DNA of 64,000 nt from Pseudanabaena sp. FACHB-1998. Its GTDB lineage: Bacteria > Cyanobacteriota > Cyanobacteriia > Pseudanabaenales > Pseudanabaenaceae. This document shows positions 32,064-42,122 of this stretch, piece by piece (within the stretch, counting starts at the first letter, position 1; every line of letters starts with the position of its first letter). Location of the stretch: the NCBI RefSeq assembly GCF_014696355.1, contig NZ_JACJQA010000031.1:62001-126000 (forward strand). Reading direction: 5' to 3'. The notes below the pieces were generated by a model. It was given only the letters and a program-made list of their open reading frames with translations. It had not been told where the DNA came from and did not search any database. A program made the position numbers and the translations under genes.

Positions 32064-32606
32064 TTGCGTCTTGATCGCTACACTACAGGAACCTACAGCA
32101 CAGGAGCATCCATCGTAAAACAATTACTTTGGTACTTTGTGGGATCGCCAATCGTCAAAAGTTACTTGATTCCTTTCTCAGGATTAAAAGTAAATGTGTT
32201 GCGTTGGTTTGGCGCAAAAATTGGGCAGGGAGTAAGAATTAAAACGGGAGTTAGGGTTAAATTTCCTTGGCGCTTAGTTATTCATGATTTTGTGTGGATT
32301 GGGGAGGATGCTTGGCTAGATAATCTGGATCTGATTACGATTGAGAGCCATTGCTGCATTTCTCAAGGGGTTTATCTTTGTACAGGCAATCATGACTGGA
32401 GCGATCGCGATTTTGCTCTCCAGACAGCACCGATTTATTTGGAAACTGGGAGTTGGATTGCAGCTAGGGCGACAATTGCCGCAGGGGTGCGGGTGGGGCA
32501 AGGCGCAGTTTTAGGCTTAGGTAGTGTCGCTACCCGATCGCTAGAGCCAATGACAATTTATAGTGGCAATCCCGCGATCGCGATTAAGTCACGTAAAATC
32601 AGGTAA
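32064..32606 (+). CDS. WcaF-like hexapeptide acetyltransferase
   Basis: Sugar O-acetyltransferase of the left-handed beta-helix class, 180 residues, similar to WcaF proteins of exopolysaccharide synthesis. N-terminal text LRWFGAKIGQGVRIKTGVRVKFP leads into hexapeptide repeats, with the catalytic-loop text GVYLCTGNHDWSDRDF containing the expected His. The end reads GVRVGQGAVLGLGSVATRSL and YSGNPA. The first plausible start is TTG 32064, with AAGGAGA at 32047-32053; no ATG is available near the N-terminus. Likely decorates a surface polysaccharide; the adjacent methyltransferase may be its partner. Confidence 0.85.
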   Translation: MRLDRYTTGTYSTGASIVKQLLWYFVGSPIVKSYLIPFSGLKVNVLRWFGAKIGQGVRIKTGVRVKFPWRLVIHDFVWIGEDAWLDNLDLITIESHCCISQGVYLCTGNHDWSDRDFALQTAPIYLETGSWIAARATIAAGVRVGQGAVLGLGSVATRSLEPMTIYSGNPAIAIKSRKIR

Positions 32607-32661
32607 GACTCAAGGTCTATGCCCTGTAGTCTTACCTTAGAAATTAAATTAAAAAATTATT

Positions 32662-33639
32662 ATGACTGTTGCCAATTCAGCCCCTAGTTCACAAACACAA
32701 CAAACCAAAGGTCAAACAAAAATTGGACTAGCTTCGCGATTAGTTAATGGCATTTTAGCGATCGCGCCTTTATTTAATATTGCAAAACAACGCGCTCGGA
32801 AAATGATGATCGAACGCGCTGAGTCGATGGGCGTAAACTGGCTGCAAATTGCTGCGGATTTGCAAAAACAAAATCTTGATGCAGAATTAGCCCAAGTTCA
32901 AAATCCTAACTTAACATATCCTGAATATTACCTAAAGCCTTTCCATGCCTATGAAGAAGGGAATCTGGGTTGGTTACCTGCAACCGAAGTAGAATCTGCT
33001 GCTTATGCTGTCCATTCCCGTATTTGGAATGATGACGAGCCTCCAGTTCAAGGCGATTCCCGCTTGCGCCAAAGCTACATTGATATTGTCAAATCAAAAA
33101 TCACCAATCCGCCCCAAGACATTCTCGATATCGGTTGCAGTGTGGGCATGAGTACATTTGCACTGCATAACGCCTATCCTGAAGCAAAAATCACAGGCTT
33201 AGATTTGTCTCCCCATTTTTTGGCGATCGCTAATTACAATACCCGCACCAAGCATCCCGAACTTCTTGCATCGCAGCAAGTCAATTGGTTGCACGCCACA
33301 GCCGAAAGTACAGGCTTACCAGATAGTTCCTTTGATTTTGTTTCCTGCTTTCTGATCTTTCATGAATTACCTCAAGAGGCAACGCGCCAAATCCTTAGAG
33401 AGATGCGCCGTATTTTGCGCCCCAATGGTTATTTCACGCTCATGGATATGAATCCCGCTTCAGATATCTATAAAAAGATGCCTCCTTACATTTTGACTCT
33501 GCTCAAAAGTACAGAACCCTATCTTGATCAATACTTCTCCTTGGATTTGGCTGCGGAGCTAGTCGCCGCAGGTTTTGAAACTCCCACGATTATTCCGAAT
33601 ACTCCGCGCCATCGGACTGTAATCGCTAAAGCTGTGTAA
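32662..33639 (+). CDS. Class I SAM-dependent methyltransferase
   Basis: Methyltransferase of 325 residues. The first 140 residues are a helical extension of unclear role. The Rossmann core begins at about 152 with motif I ILDIGCSVGMSTFAL, then acidic ITGLDLSPHFLAIA, then SFDFVSCFLIFHELPQEATR and MRRILRPNGYFTLMDMNP. This pattern resembles the UbiE-like class of small-molecule methyltransferases, but the substrate cannot be read. It starts 55 bp after the acetyltransferase gene, and ends on the terminator at 33654-33682. Confidence 0.87.
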   Translation: MTVANSAPSSQTQQTKGQTKIGLASRLVNGILAIAPLFNIAKQRARKMMIERAESMGVNWLQIAADLQKQNLDAELAQVQNPNLTYPEYYLKPFHAYEEGNLGWLPATEVESAAYAVHSRIWNDDEPPVQGDSRLRQSYIDIVKSKITNPPQDILDIGCSVGMSTFALHNAYPEAKITGLDLSPHFLAIANYNTRTKHPELLASQQVNWLHATAESTGLPDSSFDFVSCFLIFHELPQEATRQILREMRRILRPNGYFTLMDMNPASDIYKKMPPYILTLLKSTEPYLDQYFSLDLAAELVAAGFETPTIIPNTPRHRTVIAKAV

Positions 33640-33653
33640 TCAAAAAAGCGATC

Positions 33654-33682
33654 AAAAAAGCGATGCAATGCATCGCTTTTTT
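33654..33682 (+). terminator. Methyltransferase gene terminator
   Basis: Perfect 13-nt arms (A6-GCGATGC / GCATCGC-T6) around AAT (33667-33669), followed by more T. Typical intrinsic terminator. Confidence 0.85.
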
Positions 33683-33782
33683 TTAGGTTTGGTTTTGCTT
33701 ACCAATTTCTAAGAAAAAGGCTAAGATTGCATTAGCGCAATGTTGAATTTTCACAATTAATATATTCATGAAATAACGCCCT

Positions 33783-35432
33783 ATGTCTACATCATCAACA
33801 CCATCAGAGTCTCATGTTGCTCAAGACCGCATTATCTTTTTTGACACCACCCTCCGCGACGGCGAACAATCTCCCGGCGCAACCCTTAACGTGGAGCAAA
33901 AACTGCTAATCGCTCAGCAACTAGCTCGACTTGGTGTAGACATCATTGAGGCGGGATTTCCCTTTGCCAGCAAGGGGGACTTCCATGCAGTCCAAGAAAT
34001 CGCCAAACTCGTCGGCACAGAAAATGGCCCCACTATTTGCGGTTTAGCCCGTGCCACTAAGTCGGATATTGAGGCGGCGGCGGAAGCTGTAAAACCTGCG
34101 GCAAAAGGTCGGATTCATACTTTTCTTGCCACTTCCGATATTCATTTGGAGTACAAGCTTCGCAAGACTCGCGCTGAAGTTTTGGCGATCGTGCCAGAAA
34201 TGGTCGCCTATGCTAAATCTAAGGTTGCAGATGTGGAGTTTTCTCCTGAAGATGCAGGACGCTCCGATCCAGAATTTCTCTATCAAGTTTTAGAAGCCGC
34301 GATCGCCGCAGGTGCATCGACCGTAAATATTCCTGACACAGTTGGTTATTTGACCCCATCAGAGTTTGGCACATTAATTAAGGGCATCAAGGACAATGTG
34401 CCAAACATTGATCGCGCCATTATCTCTGTGCATGGTCATAATGACTTGGGCTTAGCCGTAGCCAACTTCCTTGAAGCCGCTAAAAATGGCGCAAGGCAAA
34501 TGGAATGCACGATCAATGGTATTGGTGAGCGTGCTGGCAATGCCGCCCTTGAAGAGTTAGTCATGGCTTTGCATGTACGTCGTTCCTATTTCAATACCTA
34601 TCTTGGTCGTCCTGCGGAGTCTACGGCTCCCCTCTGCAACATTGATACGAAGCAGATTTACAAGACTTCGCGCCTTGTGTCTAATCTCACAGGGATGTTG
34701 GTACAGCCCAATAAGGCGATCGTCGGCGCAAATGCCTTTGCCCATGAGTCGGGCATTCATCAAGATGGCGTATTAAAAAATCGCCTCACCTACGAAATCA
34801 TGGATGCCCAATCCATTGGCTTATCCGATAATTTGATTGTTCTTGGTAAGCTTTCGGGACGTAATGCTTTAAGCTCTCGCCTCAAGGAACTTGGTTTTGA
34901 ACTCTCCGAACAGGAACTTAATGCTGCTTTTGTGCGCTTTAAGGAGCTTGCAGATAAAAAGCGTGAAATTAGCGATCGCGACTTAGAGGCGATCGTCAAT
35001 GACGAAATCCGTCATGCTCCTGAAGCCTTCAAGCTCGATCATGTCCAAGTAAGCTGTGGCGATCGCGCCATTCCTACTGCAACTGTTACAGTCGTGATGC
35101 CTGATGGTCAAGAAATAACCGATGCTTCCGTTGGCACTGGACCCGTCGATGCCATTTATAAGGCAATCAATCGAATTGTGAATGTTCCCAATCAGTTGAT
35201 TGAATACTCCGTCCAATCTGTAACCGCAGGTATTGATGCCCTTGGCGAAGTCACAATTCGCCTTAAGCATCCTGATGTGGGTACGCTTTCGGGACATTCC
35301 GCAAATACCGATGTAATTGTTGCCTCTGCTAGAGCTTATATCAGCGCCTTGAATAAGCTCTATTTCGCGCTTCAGACTCCAAATACAAAAGTAAGCGATC
35401 GCGACAATCTCAAAAAAGAAGCAGCACTATAA
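33783..35432 (+). CDS. leuA: 2-isopropylmalate synthase
   Basis: First committed enzyme of leucine synthesis, condensing 2-oxoisovalerate with acetyl-CoA. The product has 549 residues, full length. The HMGL-like TIM barrel shows [40 protein letters not shown] and GIGERAGN; metal-binding His residues are in the HGHND motif. The C-terminal regulatory domain (about 400-530), where leucine feedback acts, is present ([15 protein letters not shown]). The gene stands alone and ends in the strong shared terminator at 35438-35487. Confidence 0.96.
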   Translation: MSTSSTPSESHVAQDRIIFFDTTLRDGEQSPGATLNVEQKLLIAQQLARLGVDIIEAGFPFASKGDFHAVQEIAKLVGTENGPTICGLARATKSDIEAAAEAVKPAAKGRIHTFLATSDIHLEYKLRKTRAEVLAIVPEMVAYAKSKVADVEFSPEDAGRSDPEFLYQVLEAAIAAGASTVNIPDTVGYLTPSEFGTLIKGIKDNVPNIDRAIISVHGHNDLGLAVANFLEAAKNGARQMECTINGIGERAGNAALEELVMALHVRRSYFNTYLGRPAESTAPLCNIDTKQIYKTSRLVSNLTGMLVQPNKAIVGANAFAHESGIHQDGVLKNRLTYEIMDAQSIGLSDNLIVLGKLSGRNALSSRLKELGFELSEQELNAAFVRFKELADKKREISDRDLEAIVNDEIRHAPEAFKLDHVQVSCGDRAIPTATVTVVMPDGQEITDASVGTGPVDAIYKAINRIVNVPNQLIEYSVQSVTAGIDALGEVTIRLKHPDVGTLSGHSANTDVIVASARAYISALNKLYFALQTPNTKVSDRDNLKKEAAL

Positions 35433-35437
35433 TTTGT

Positions 35438-35487
35438 AATCCATAAAAAAAGAGACTGGGCAAGCCCAGTCTCTTTTTTTATGGATT
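35438..35487. terminator. Shared terminator of leuA and the beta-helix gene
   Basis: Perfect arms of 24 nt (AATCCATAAAAAAAGAGACT then GGGC) with a two-base apex; A- and T-runs on both sides make it bidirectional. The stop of the convergent gene (35479) lies inside. Confidence 0.85.
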
Positions 35488-37200
35488 GATTGATTCAATT
35501 CTGGCATTCAAGCCCTTTTGCGCCAGCCGCGACACCTGCACCTCCGCAATGCGGCGATCGCTATAGGCTCCGATTTGCACAACTAAGTAGCCATTTAGCC
35601 TTGATGCAAAAGAATTTGGCACAATTTGACGGACTTGCGCGACCGCATTAGGCGAACCAACAGGCACAACCACCCGATAACGCGGAGGCACTTGCGGCTT
35701 AAAATTTGTATTTCCCAGTGGGGCTATCTGGATTGGCTGATTAACTGGCTCTCCACTAGGAGGTCTCGAGACAACAGGACGTAAGCTGGAATTAATTTCC
35801 GTATTTGGCGGCACGGGTGAGTCAATTCTTTTGGGCGTAATTCTGATAATTAAAGGCGTAACAGGCTCGTACCAAAAGGGATTATTGGCTTGATTGCTAG
35901 CATTTGGTGACAGGGCATTTCTAACTAAGGCGGGAGGAGTATCAAGATTAGGCGCAAAATTCATAGTCTGACTAGTAGCAATCCTTTGTTCAAGTTGTTG
36001 ATTGATATTGGCAAAGCGATCGCCTTTTATAGGAGTAGTTAGAGGCGTAGTTAAGGGAGAGCTTGGGGCGCTATTGCTGAAAGAAGGATTATTTCTTATG
36101 GAATTGGAATTAGCCGCCGCAAATAGATTGCTTGGCGGACGCACATTCGATAATTGTAAATTTCCTTTCACTCTTTTACTGTCTAATTGATTGCCAATCA
36201 CAGCAACCGCATTACGGCTGACATTTTGTAGATCAAATATGCCATTTCCCTGAAAAACATTGCCCCCATCTTCATTGGGTTTACCTAAATCTGGAGTAGC
36301 CAAATCGGAAATAGTTAATCCATAGCTGCGATTATTCACGATCACATTGCCTCTCAACACAGGCTTAGCATTAGCTTGAATGAGAATCCCATTCTGATTT
36401 TGGGTAAAGGTGTTTTCCGTAATTTGCGGTGCGGCATCCTGACGAATACTCATGCCAAAGGTAGTTTGCTGAAATAGATTACCGCGAATATCAGGACTCG
36501 CCTCACCCTCGATCGCTAAGCCACTTGTACCATTCCGAAAAAATTGATTTGCCGAAATAATTGCTGTCGATTTGCCTGTAATTAAGATGCCATCATGCTG
36601 ATTGTCTAAAAAAGTATTATTGGCGATCGCAGGACTCACATTCTCAATCCACAGTCCATAACCTCTGGGATTTGGGTTTGTTACCGTCACTCCCCGCAAT
36701 TCCGCCCGATCCGCCAAAGCGATCGCCACATTTTGCGGAAATTTAGAAGCGGGTAAAAATGAACCGCCGCCCAAAATCGCGATCCCCTTGCCCTTATTGG
36801 CTTCATTCCCACGCAAAGTCACATTTGCTTGCAATCGAATCGGAAAGCGTTCACCTGTGGCAGTACTATAAGTTCCATTTGCTAATTGAATAATGCGCGA
36901 ATTTCCATCTTGAATACGGCTAACGGCATAGGAGATGCTCTTGAAAGGAGATGCATTTGAGCCATTTTCAGGGCGATCGCTACCTGTTAGAGGATTAACG
37001 TAGAGAATAACAGGACTTGCTGATTCAGGATTATTCGTAACTTGATTGGAAATTTTGGAATTTGTGGAAGCCTTATTGTTGCTTTGGGCGATGACTGGGA
37101 TAGCGATCGCATTACTTGCCAGAATACTTATCAAAGGAAGCAGATAGGTCATTTTATGAAAAATAAAACCTTGAAATGTCTTGCGGATGCTCATTTTCAT
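35479..37200 (-). CDS. Secreted parallel beta-helix protein with SPOR domain
   Basis: Exported protein, 573 residues. A signal peptide (about 1-38, MTYLLPLISILASNAIA) leads to DUF1565-type text (VNPLTGSDRPENGSNASPFK) and a right-handed beta-helix (about 75-330) with repeating N-G and GNxF turns. A Pro/Asn/Ser-rich low-complexity stretch (about 350-490) follows. The C-terminus is a SPOR-like domain (YLVVQIGAYSDRRIAEVQ, RLAQKGLNARIES), which binds denuded peptidoglycan. It may act on or anchor to the cell wall. The MKMS start leaves a second Met two residues in; ribosome-binding signal weak. Confidence 0.82.
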   Translation of the reverse strand: MKMSIRKTFQGFIFHKMTYLLPLISILASNAIAIPVIAQSNNKASTNSKISNQVTNNPESASPVILYVNPLTGSDRPENGSNASPFKSISYAVSRIQDGNSRIIQLANGTYSTATGERFPIRLQANVTLRGNEANKGKGIAILGGGSFLPASKFPQNVAIALADRAELRGVTVTNPNPRGYGLWIENVSPAIANNTFLDNQHDGILITGKSTAIISANQFFRNGTSGLAIEGEASPDIRGNLFQQTTFGMSIRQDAAPQITENTFTQNQNGILIQANAKPVLRGNVIVNNRSYGLTISDLATPDLGKPNEDGGNVFQGNGIFDLQNVSRNAVAVIGNQLDSKRVKGNLQLSNVRPPSNLFAAANSNSIRNNPSFSNSAPSSPLTTPLTTPIKGDRFANINQQLEQRIATSQTMNFAPNLDTPPALVRNALSPNASNQANNPFWYEPVTPLIIRITPKRIDSPVPPNTEINSSLRPVVSRPPSGEPVNQPIQIAPLGNTNFKPQVPPRYRVVVPVGSPNAVAQVRQIVPNSFASRLNGYLVVQIGAYSDRRIAEVQVSRLAQKGLNARIESINP

Positions 37201-37265
37201 GTATGGATAGCTTCTCTTGATGTTTATCGGAAATATTACAGCGATTATTCGATCAAACTAACTAT

Positions 37266-37314
37266 AAGAGAGTTTTTGAAAGCGTTGCGAAGCAACGCTT
37301 TCAAAAACTCTCTT
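37266..37314. repeat. GC-GAA-GC hairpin
   Basis: Perfect 23-nt arms around GAA (37289-37291), between the beta-helix gene and the permease gene. Confidence 0.85.
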
Positions 37315-37418
37315 GATTTGGGTTTGAGCGCGAAGCGTTGTAATTTTTACTGCCCAAGTCTTTAAGAATCATAAACTACCCTAAGTTGAGATTTATGGCA
37401 AGTACTCAATTCCTAAAT

Positions 37419-37449
37419 AAAAATGGCGGCACTTCGTGTCGCCATTTTT
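37419..37449. repeat. GC/AC-TTC hairpin, one mismatch
   Basis: 14-nt arms with one mismatch around TTC (37433-37435). A member of the same class with a changed closing pair. Confidence 0.7.
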
Positions 37450-37455
37450 ATGATA

Positions 37456-37482
37456 AAGGTGGGTGGCTTAGCCGCCTACCTT
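37456..37482 (-). terminator. GC-TTA-GC hairpin at the malG-like stop
   Basis: 12-nt arms with two mismatches around TTA (37468-37470), reaching into the permease stop codon at 37481. Confidence 0.55.
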
Positions 37483-38326
37483 ATCCTTTTACCCCAATAC
37501 TTGCTTCTGTGGGAATGATATAGCGTTGGAGGAATATAAAAACTATAAATACAGGCAACATCGAAATCACCGAACCTGCGGCAATCAAGCGCCAATCCTC
37601 CGAAAAAGCACTAGCCAAACTAGCAATTCCCCTCGGCAATGTATAAAGTTCGGCTTTGTCAACGATCGCTAGGGGCCACAAGAAATCTCCCCACATCGCC
37701 ACAAAGGTAAATACTGCCAACGTGGTCAAGGCAGGACGCGCCGCAGGTAGCATCACATGCCACCAAATCCCCATACTAGAGCATCCGTCCATCCGTGCCG
37801 CCTCTTCCATTTCCTTCGGCACACTTTGAAAGGCTTGACGCAATAAAAAAATGCCAAACGCAGAAATCACATAGGGAAAAATCAAGCCCGTGTAAGTATT
37901 TTTGAGATTTAAGTTCACTGCCAAAATATAAAGAGGAATCATCGTAATTTGAAAAGGAATCATTGTAGTTCCCACAATTGCCCAAAAAATCGGATCGCGT
38001 CCTTTAAAATCTAATCTCGCAAGGGGAAAGGCCGCGAGAGAGCAGAATAATAAATTTAAAATTACCGTAATTCCCGAAACAAAAAAGCTATTCCATAAAT
38101 ACAAATCGAATCGAGAATTTTTCCAGACCTTAATGAAATTGTCAAAGGTGGGCTGGGCTGGCAATAATTGCGGTACGGTTTGGAAAATATTTTCGCTAGG
38201 GGACTTAAAGGCAGTACTTACTAGCCACAGCAAAGGAAACACCGTTAAAGTAGCGATCGCAATTAAAATAAGAAATAAAGATATTTGACTTAAATTATTT
38301 AATAATTTTTGATTTTTTCTCTTCAT
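37481..38326 (-). CDS. Carbohydrate ABC transporter permease (MalG type)
   Basis: Inner-membrane subunit of a CUT1-type sugar importer, 281 residues with about six helices. The EAA loop that docks to the ATPase is visible as EAARMDGCSSMGIWWHVMLP, and the family start LVSTAFKSPSENIF is present. The partner permease (MalF type), binding protein and ATPase are not in this window, so it must work with products of other loci, as is common for cyanobacterial sugar importers. The substrate is unknown. Confidence 0.9.
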   Translation of the reverse strand: MKRKNQKLLNNLSQISLFLILIAIATLTVFPLLWLVSTAFKSPSENIFQTVPQLLPAQPTFDNFIKVWKNSRFDLYLWNSFFVSGITVILNLLFCSLAAFPLARLDFKGRDPIFWAIVGTTMIPFQITMIPLYILAVNLNLKNTYTGLIFPYVISAFGIFLLRQAFQSVPKEMEEAARMDGCSSMGIWWHVMLPAARPALTTLAVFTFVAMWGDFLWPLAIVDKAELYTLPRGIASLASAFSEDWRLIAAGSVISMLPVFIVFIFLQRYIIPTEASIGVKG

Positions 38327-38367
38327 ACAGCCTAATTAAATTGATAGGATTTAACACTAGATTTTGG

Positions 38368-38408
38368 AAACTTTTAATAGTGGGGCTTCGCGGCACTATC
38401 AAAAGTTT
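38368..38408. repeat. Worn GC-TTC-GC hairpin
   Basis: 19-nt arms with about three mismatches around TTC (38387-38389), in the gap upstream of the permease gene. Confidence 0.55.
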
Positions 38409-38497
38409 TAGGGGGACGCACTTATTCAACTTGTTTATTTGGTAATTGCTGTAAGTTTCTTACTTCCATTTGCCTACAAAGCACCTCTAATTCTGAC

Positions 38498-39553
38498 TTA
38501 TCTTTGAACTTTGCCATCGGGAAGGGTTGCCCCTTTGAGAATTGCACCCACCAGATTAGCGCTACTTAATTCCGCACGATTGAGAATGGCATCCGTTAGA
38601 TCGACATTTGTGAGATTAGTGCGAGCCAGATAGGCTTCAATTAGGTTAGCGCGAATCATTACAGCACCACTCAGATCGGCGCGACTGAGATCGGCTCGCG
38701 ACAGTTTTACATCGGTCAGATCCGTTAACTGCATTTTGACTCGACTCGCCTTAACATCTGCCATGACTGCACTTCGCAACGAAACGCCATTAAGATCAGC
38801 ATCGATCAAAATGGCGCGTTCCAGCTTAGCATTATCTAAAACCGAGCCTGAAAGTGTAGCACCACTGAGATTTGCCTCTGTCAGAAATATTCCTAACATA
38901 TTGGCATTATTGAGTTTGGCTTCACTAAGATTCGCGCCACTCAAAGTCGCTTCTTGCAAATTAGCTCCCCTAAGATCGGCTTTATGCAAATCGGCTCCCG
39001 ATAAATTAGCACCCCGCAGATCCGCCCCACAGAGAATCGCGCCATTCAGGCTAGCCGTACTCCGTTTTTTACGACTTGCATCTATGTCATGCTGATCGCC
39101 AACAGCACGTTCTTGTCGGAGATTGGCTCCCCGCATACAGGCTCCACTTAAGTTTGCGCCACTTAAGTTCACCGTTCGCATATCAGCATCTATCAAATTG
39201 GTATCCATTAAGTTTGCCAGACTTAGGTTTGCGCCAAAGAGAGTTGCGCCTTGGAGGCTTGCACCATGAAGATCGGCATTGGATAAATTGGTATTGCTCA
39301 AACTGGCTTGATTGAGATTAGCTCCACATAAATGAGCGCCTACCATTAAGGCTCCTCGTAAATTGGCGCGAGTCAAACAGGCAAAGGTGAAGACGGTACT
39401 ATTCAAATAGGCTTTAGAGAAATTTACATCTAGCCAGTCAGTGCGATTGAGATTTGCGCCACTCAGTTTAATGCCCGTGAGATTTGCGCCACTAAAGTCG
39501 CGATCGCCTTTAGCATAACGACGGAGAATATCTTGAGAAGTAAGTGCTTCCAT
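38498..39553 (-). CDS. Pentapeptide-repeat protein
   Basis: 351 residues, almost entirely A(D/N)Lxx pentapeptide repeats that would fold as a right-handed quadrilateral beta-helix. A break near residues 150-168 (QERAVGDQHDIDASRKKRS) splits it into two repeat blocks. Related proteins mimic DNA or serve as scaffolds; the specific role is unknown. It begins 17 bp after the Ser/Thr kinase gene on the same strand, so the two are probably cotranscribed, and it could be a substrate or anchor of the kinase. In some cyanobacterial kinases the repeats are fused to the kinase itself. Confidence 0.9.
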   Translation of the reverse strand: MEALTSQDILRRYAKGDRDFSGANLTGIKLSGANLNRTDWLDVNFSKAYLNSTVFTFACLTRANLRGALMVGAHLCGANLNQASLSNTNLSNADLHGASLQGATLFGANLSLANLMDTNLIDADMRTVNLSGANLSGACMRGANLRQERAVGDQHDIDASRKKRSTASLNGAILCGADLRGANLSGADLHKADLRGANLQEATLSGANLSEAKLNNANMLGIFLTEANLSGATLSGSVLDNAKLERAILIDADLNGVSLRSAVMADVKASRVKMQLTDLTDVKLSRADLSRADLSGAVMIRANLIEAYLARTNLTNVDLTDAILNRAELSSANLVGAILKGATLPDGKVQR

Positions 39554-39570
39554 ATCAAAAATCTTTTAGC

Positions 39571-41946
39571 TTATAAAAATTGGCAAGTTTCATCGTCATC
39601 ACTATTGCTAATGATCGCACTAGGCTGAGTGAAGTCCGTATCTCCCGAAGGCGATAGACTACCTTCAGCAGGGTGACGCATTGATTTAGCTTCAAGCTGC
39701 TCGTATAGAGTCTGGATCACTTGGAGAATATAACTAGCTGACTGCTGATAGTCATTAGCTTCATTTAGCGATCGCGCCGTTTGCCAAACTATATTCTCAA
39801 CTTTGGCAAAAGTCGGAAATGCATAAAATAATTGTCGCAGCAGTCCATCAATGGCATGAGTGTGAAGGTCTTGCCAGTTATCACGTTCAGCATCAAAGGG
39901 GTAATAGAGTACGGAAAACAGCAAAATCTTTGATCGCATCGGATTGCTAAATCGTAAAAGTTCCATTCTCAGATCAAACAGATCGCTAGCAATTTTATGG
40001 TCAAAGGGAACCTTGCGATCAATCTGGACATTAACTGGTTGTGCATACTGATCATTCGGTTGAGTATTAAAACCGTTAGTAGAACTATTTGAGTTAATAG
40101 AAGGATCTATCTCCTCAAAACCTTCAGAATATAGACGTTCTAACTTGGAAAGCAATAAATTGGCGATCGCGCTATATTCCTGCGGCTTGGAAACCCGTTG
40201 CACAGACTCCTTAACTAAAGCTAGCAGTTGCGAAAAGGTTGGCATAAAAGAAACCAACTCTTTTAATAAAGCCACCCAATCAATACTATTTAACTGGCGT
40301 GGATCATTCTCCCAAACATCTTGATAGGTATATAACAAAAGCTTTTTGAGGCGCATTTGCTGAGCATCCGTATCAATATCATGGGCAACCCATGCATAGA
40401 TATTGTCAGGATCATTATCCTCAGTGGGATAGGGATCGAGTAAAGACAATTCATCTTGACTAAAGTTGAATTGCGGCTCCGATACAAAGGGAACTTCTGG
40501 AGGAGTTTCTTCTAATAAAACTTCAGAAGTTTTATTAGAATTACTGGATTGCGAAGTATCCAGAGGAGCTACCAGTTGGGCGGAGCCAGCATTAATCACC
40601 AAATGACTAACCGAATAGGCGATCTGTGGGGTAGCCTGAGCCGAAGAATTAGCCGCATTATGATTAAATTGGGAAGAACTAATAGCTTCTACAGGCTCAG
40701 ATTTCGTTGATGGATAAAGTTTGGAAACTGTATTAAAAACAATTTTGGCAACTATTAAATATTGTTTTTGTTTCTGAACAGCTATAGTTTTGACAGCTTT
40801 AACTAAATTCTCTTTAATCGCGTCAATAGTTGGATATTGTTGATGTAAATCTTGAAGTAATTCCACGAAACTAAAATTATTCAAACGATTCAGGTCATTC
40901 TCTAAAATGCCTGTGCATACTAAACAAATTAATTTTTTAGCCCTTACAGGATCTTCACTCATTTCTAGATCATCAGATACATCTTGCAACAAAATCTCAA
41001 ATTGACTGAGAACTGGATTTGGAGAATTGCTGGCAGTATCTGATGAGGGTTGTATTGATTGAATCTCTTCAGAGGGAAGAGAAGGGGTAACTGCACTAAA
41101 AACTGTTTGAGCTAGCGATCGCGTTAATAAAGGTTGTAAAGCTTCGAGAACCTCATGGGCGGTTTGATAGCGTTGCCGAAAATCATAACGCACCATTTTA
41201 TCGATTACGTTTGCCAAGGTTGGGGTGACTTTAGCCAGATCGTGCCAATTAAATTCACTGGTTATAGGATCTTCAGGAATTTGATTAGGAGGTAAACCAA
41301 TTAAGGCTTGGACAGCGATGATTCCCACGGCATAGATATCACTGGCATACATAGTTTTGCCGCTATATTGCTCGTTGGGCATATAGCCTGGGGAACCGAT
41401 AACAAGGCTAGAAGTATGCCCTAACTGGCTAATGGGCTGAGTGCTGACCTCTTTGACTGCACCAAAATCAATCAGGACGATACGGCGATCGCTAGCTCGG
41501 CGAATGAGATTACTAGGCTTAATATCGCGATGAATGACTTGCTGGCTATGGACAAAATTAAGAGTTGCTAAAATATCCGTCAAAAAATCAATCGTGTACT
41601 GCTCTCCCAAGCACTGTCCACGTCTAATTTCTTGTGTTAAAACATCGCCTTCAATTAATTCTTGAGCGAGAAAAAACTCTTCATCTTCTTCAAAGTGAGC
41701 TAATAAACTAGGAATACAATCATGCTTACCTAGTCGATAGAGTACCTTAGCCTCTTTATCAAATAGCTCTCGCGAAATTTCTAATATATCTTCCTGCGAA
41801 GAAGCGGGTTTAAGCTGCTTAATAACACAAGAGGGGCGATCTGGTAAATATCTATCTTCAGCAATGAATGTTTGGCTAAAGCCGCCGCCGCCAAGTTGTT
41901 TGACGATTTTGTAGCGCCCAGTCAGAGTTTTACCGAGCATAGTCAT
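39571..41946 (-). CDS. Serine/threonine protein kinase
   Basis: Eukaryotic-type kinase, about 790 residues. The kinase domain (about 10-275) has a Gly-rich loop LGGGGFSQT, the ATP-binding Lys in CVIKQLKP, catalytic HRDIKPSNL, DFGAVKEV and the activation segment GSPGYMPNEQYSG. A long C-terminal region (about 290-790) is unusual: it holds two or three alpha-helical blocks around WxxLLxxL-like text but no known domain I can name. No membrane helix is clear, so it is probably cytoplasmic. The frame opens at a TTG (41964); I start at ATG 41946, and the ATG two codons on (41940) fits the family equally well. Confidence 0.9.
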   Translation of the reverse strand: MTMLGKTLTGRYKIVKQLGGGGFSQTFIAEDRYLPDRPSCVIKQLKPASSQEDILEISRELFDKEAKVLYRLGKHDCIPSLLAHFEEDEEFFLAQELIEGDVLTQEIRRGQCLGEQYTIDFLTDILATLNFVHSQQVIHRDIKPSNLIRRASDRRIVLIDFGAVKEVSTQPISQLGHTSSLVIGSPGYMPNEQYSGKTMYASDIYAVGIIAVQALIGLPPNQIPEDPITSEFNWHDLAKVTPTLANVIDKMVRYDFRQRYQTAHEVLEALQPLLTRSLAQTVFSAVTPSLPSEEIQSIQPSSDTASNSPNPVLSQFEILLQDVSDDLEMSEDPVRAKKLICLVCTGILENDLNRLNNFSFVELLQDLHQQYPTIDAIKENLVKAVKTIAVQKQKQYLIVAKIVFNTVSKLYPSTKSEPVEAISSSQFNHNAANSSAQATPQIAYSVSHLVINAGSAQLVAPLDTSQSSNSNKTSEVLLEETPPEVPFVSEPQFNFSQDELSLLDPYPTEDNDPDNIYAWVAHDIDTDAQQMRLKKLLLYTYQDVWENDPRQLNSIDWVALLKELVSFMPTFSQLLALVKESVQRVSKPQEYSAIANLLLSKLERLYSEGFEEIDPSINSNSSTNGFNTQPNDQYAQPVNVQIDRKVPFDHKIASDLFDLRMELLRFSNPMRSKILLFSVLYYPFDAERDNWQDLHTHAIDGLLRQLFYAFPTFAKVENIVWQTARSLNEANDYQQSASYILQVIQTLYEQLEAKSMRHPAEGSLSPSGDTDFTQPSAIISNSDDDETCQFL

Positions 41947-42122
41947 TTTAGCCAGTAATAACAAGGATTTTATTAGAATCAGCAGGACAAGTTTTTGCTG
42001 ATTCTAAACAACACCATTTTGACACTTCCTTAACTTGATAGCAAGTTAATTTTCATACAAATTTTTTGAATAAAATTACAAAATAATATTGGATAAGAAG
42101 TTGCTAAAAGTATTGATATACA

